This document shows positions 62,504 through 64,000 of a DNA stretch of 64,000 nt, piece by piece. Source of the stretch: Lewinellaceae bacterium (GTDB taxonomy: Bacteria; Bacteroidota; Bacteroidia; Chitinophagales; Saprospiraceae); assembly GCA_020636375.1 (NCBI GenBank), contig JACJXZ010000009.1, positions 248,001 through 312,000 of the forward strand, read 5' to 3'. The notes beneath the pieces were generated by a model that was not told the DNA's origin, searched no databases, and saw only the letters and a list, made by a program, of their open reading frames with translations. The position numbers were made by a program, and so were the translations under genes. Each line of letters starts with the position of its first letter. The stretch's first letter is position 1.

Positions 62504-63874
62504 ATGCAGAAAATACTGCTCATACTATTCATCCTAACCTCCTTCGTCGGCACAACGCTGGCTCAGGAAGACCTGGCCACCCATTTCATGCGCCATACCT
62601 GGCAAGCCAACCGGACCAACCCGGCATTCTTCCCGGATTATAAGATCATCGTCGGCCTGCCGGGGGCCTATAACACCCTCCTGGTGACTAACGTGACCTA
62701 CGGCGACCTGATCGCCAGGGGCGAAGACGGGAAGGACGTCCTCAACATCGACCAGGCCATCGCCAAGCTGGGCGATAACAACGTGCTGCGCAGCAACCTC
62801 GACATCGAAACCCTCAGCCTGGGCTTCCGCTTCGGCAAAGTGGCTCTTTCCCTGGGCCATAGCCTCCGCTTCAACGCGTATATGAACTACCCGAAAACCA
62901 TGCCTCAGCTCATCTGGCAGGGCAACGCTCAGTTCATCGGCCAGGAAGTGGACTTCGGCCCCGACGTCGACCTCTACGGCTACCAGGAATTCGCCCTCGG
63001 CCTGGCAGTAGACGTTACCCCCGCCATAACCATCGGCGGCCGCGCCAAAATACTGGCCGGCGTGGGCAATATCAGTTCCGAACGCACCAGCCTGCGCCTG
63101 CGCACCGACAGCGATATTTACCAGTTGGAGCTGAATGCCGATTACTACGTCAACTCCGCCGGCGCCCTGAAGTACGACGGGTTTGATGAGCTGACGGTAT
63201 CCTTCGACTACGGCCGGTTTGACTATGAAGAACTGTTCACCAGCAATACCGGCTTCGCTTTCGACCTGGGCGTCCGCCTCCGGCTGGGCGACAACCTGGA
63301 AGTGGCGGCCAGCGCCCTCGACATCGGCAAGGTCAACTGGGACCGGGACGTGACCAACTACAACCTCAACGGCACTTTTGAATACGAAGGCCTGGACCTC
63401 GCCCAGAACATCTTCGAAGATACGGTCAAGGCGGGCTCCATCATCGACACCCTGCGGGAAGTCTACGATGTCACCGAAACCTCCGTTAACTATTCCACCA
63501 CCCTGCCGGCCCGCTTCTACCTCAGCGGGCGGTACCGCCTGAGGGACAACTGGACCGCCGCCGGCCTTGTCTACCTGGAACGATACCGGGATGAAGTGAA
63601 CACCGCTGTAGCTATCGGCAGCAACCTGGACGTCCTGCCCATCCTCAACCTCGGCGCCACCTACGCCTTCCGCAGCGAACGCCTCGACAACCTGGGCCTG
63701 AATGCCACCCTGCTGCTCGGGCCGGTGCAGCTGATGGCTGCCACCGACAACATCATCACCGTCTTTCGCCTGGAAGACAGCCACAGCGCCAACCTGCGGG
63801 TGGGGCTGAACCTGCTGTTCGGGAAAATAAAGCGAGAGGCGGCAGCAACGGGATCACTGCCGGGATTTTATTAG
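62504..63874 (+). CDS. DUF5723-type outer-membrane beta-barrel protein
   Basis: 456 residues. The signal peptide MQKILLILFILTSFVGTTLA is followed by DLATHFMRHTWQANRTNPAF. It has many amphipathic strands with short turns (LSLGFRFGKVALSLGHSLRF; FALGLAVDVTPAITIGGRAK; FAFDLGVRLRLGDNLEVAAS) and a C-terminal LRVGLNLLFGKI typical of barrels. The opening and length fit the DUF5723 family of Bacteroidota, whose function is unknown. It may be co-transcribed with the lipoprotein upstream through the heptamer array. Confidence 0.8.
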   Translation: MQKILLILFILTSFVGTTLAQEDLATHFMRHTWQANRTNPAFFPDYKIIVGLPGAYNTLLVTNVTYGDLIARGEDGKDVLNIDQAIAKLGDNNVLRSNLDIETLSLGFRFGKVALSLGHSLRFNAYMNYPKTMPQLIWQGNAQFIGQEVDFGPDVDLYGYQEFALGLAVDVTPAITIGGRAKILAGVGNISSERTSLRLRTDSDIYQLELNADYYVNSAGALKYDGFDELTVSFDYGRFDYEELFTSNTGFAFDLGVRLRLGDNLEVAASALDIGKVNWDRDVTNYNLNGTFEYEGLDLAQNIFEDTVKAGSIIDTLREVYDVTETSVNYSTTLPARFYLSGRYRLRDNWTAAGLVYLERYRDEVNTAVAIGSNLDVLPILNLGATYAFRSERLDNLGLNATLLLGPVQLMAATDNIITVFRLEDSHSANLRVGLNLLFGKIKREAAATGSLPGFY

Positions 63875-63915
63875 AAGCTGTTTAAATAAGGATAAAAAAT
63901 ATCCTGCCGCATTTG

Positions 63916-63947
63916 TTGCGTAAAAGGTGTTAAAAGGCGTATATTTG
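63916..63947 (+). promoter_or_regulatory. Promoter reading out of the right window edge
   Basis: TTG (63916-63918), 21 bp, TATATTTG (63940-63947) matches the Bacteroidota consensus. A hairpin-capable CCGCC...GGCGG follows. The driven gene lies beyond 64000. The preceding 40 bp after the DUF5723 stop show no terminator. Confidence 0.6.
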
Positions 63948-64000
63948 CACTCGCAAAAAAACCACCGCCTTCATCAAAAGATCGGCGGCAACAAGGCGCG

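Noticed and set aside
1..64000. tRNA, rRNA, riboswitch or retron genes
   Set aside because: No cloverleaf with TTCGA arm, rRNA core, known aptamer consensus or reverse transcriptase motif (YADD) was seen by eye; tRNAscan and Infernal would be decisive.

Overview
The window looks like a chromosomal segment of a fairly GC-rich marine or aquatic Bacteroidota, most likely of the Saprospiraceae/Lewinella type. Support: promoters of the Bacteroidota form (TTG, about 19-21 bp, TAnnTTTG), SusC/SusD, a hybrid two-component AraC regulator, many secreted proteins with C-terminal type IX secretion (T9SS) sorting domains, DUF5777 and DUF5723 barrels, and intergenic arrays of short repeated words. No rRNA, tRNA or CRISPR was recognised.

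Layout. 0-6 kb: a DUF2892 membrane protein (cut by the edge), an orphan TonB-plug fragment, an FG-GAP/ASPIC T9SS cargo, a TonB-dependent receptor and a lipoprotein. 6.2-9 kb: cytochrome c maturation genes resB and ccsA. 9.1-10.7 kb: a decayed IS4-family element inserted in an older palindrome. 10.9-11.05 kb: an array of 10-bp repeats. 11.3-17.8 kb: a seven-gene electron-transfer operon (collagen-stalked hexaheme lipoprotein, small cytochrome, DUF5777 barrel, Tat-exported ferredoxin, NrfD, Ig-like anchor protein, monoheme cytochrome) with no recognisable catalytic subunit. It shares a paired FNR/CRP-like operator with resB, so heme attachment and the heme proteins are probably co-regulated. 18.2-19.5 kb: glutathione peroxidase and a methyltransferase.

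19.8-30.6 kb is a fructan utilisation locus: hybrid sensor with a sugar-binding-protein-like domain, fructokinase, GH32 lipoprotein, SusC and SusD. 30.9-35.2 kb: a second ASPIC protein and a vanadium-haloperoxidase-like protein, both predicted T9SS cargo. 35.3-44.4 kb is a decay-prone, more AT-rich island: a broken hybrid histidine kinase, two intact beta-propeller T9SS proteins (7 and 14 YCF48-type repeats), two pseudogenes and two palindromic elements. 44.4-49.1 kb: a giant M43 metalloprotease-like cargo on the minus strand with a base-composition break inside it. 49.6-56.2 kb: a LytS/LytTR-type two-component pair and a MacB/FtsX-like permease.

56.4-64 kb is housekeeping and envelope: NlpC/P60 lipoprotein, omega-amidase-like hydrolase, ribosomal protein L25/Ctc, PRPP synthetase, an NfeD-like membrane protein, a large lipoprotein, a DUF5723 barrel, and a promoter reading out of the right edge.

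The points most worth a second look are the electron-transfer operon with its paired operator, the intergenic word arrays, and a 102-bp palindromic element present twice at identical length.
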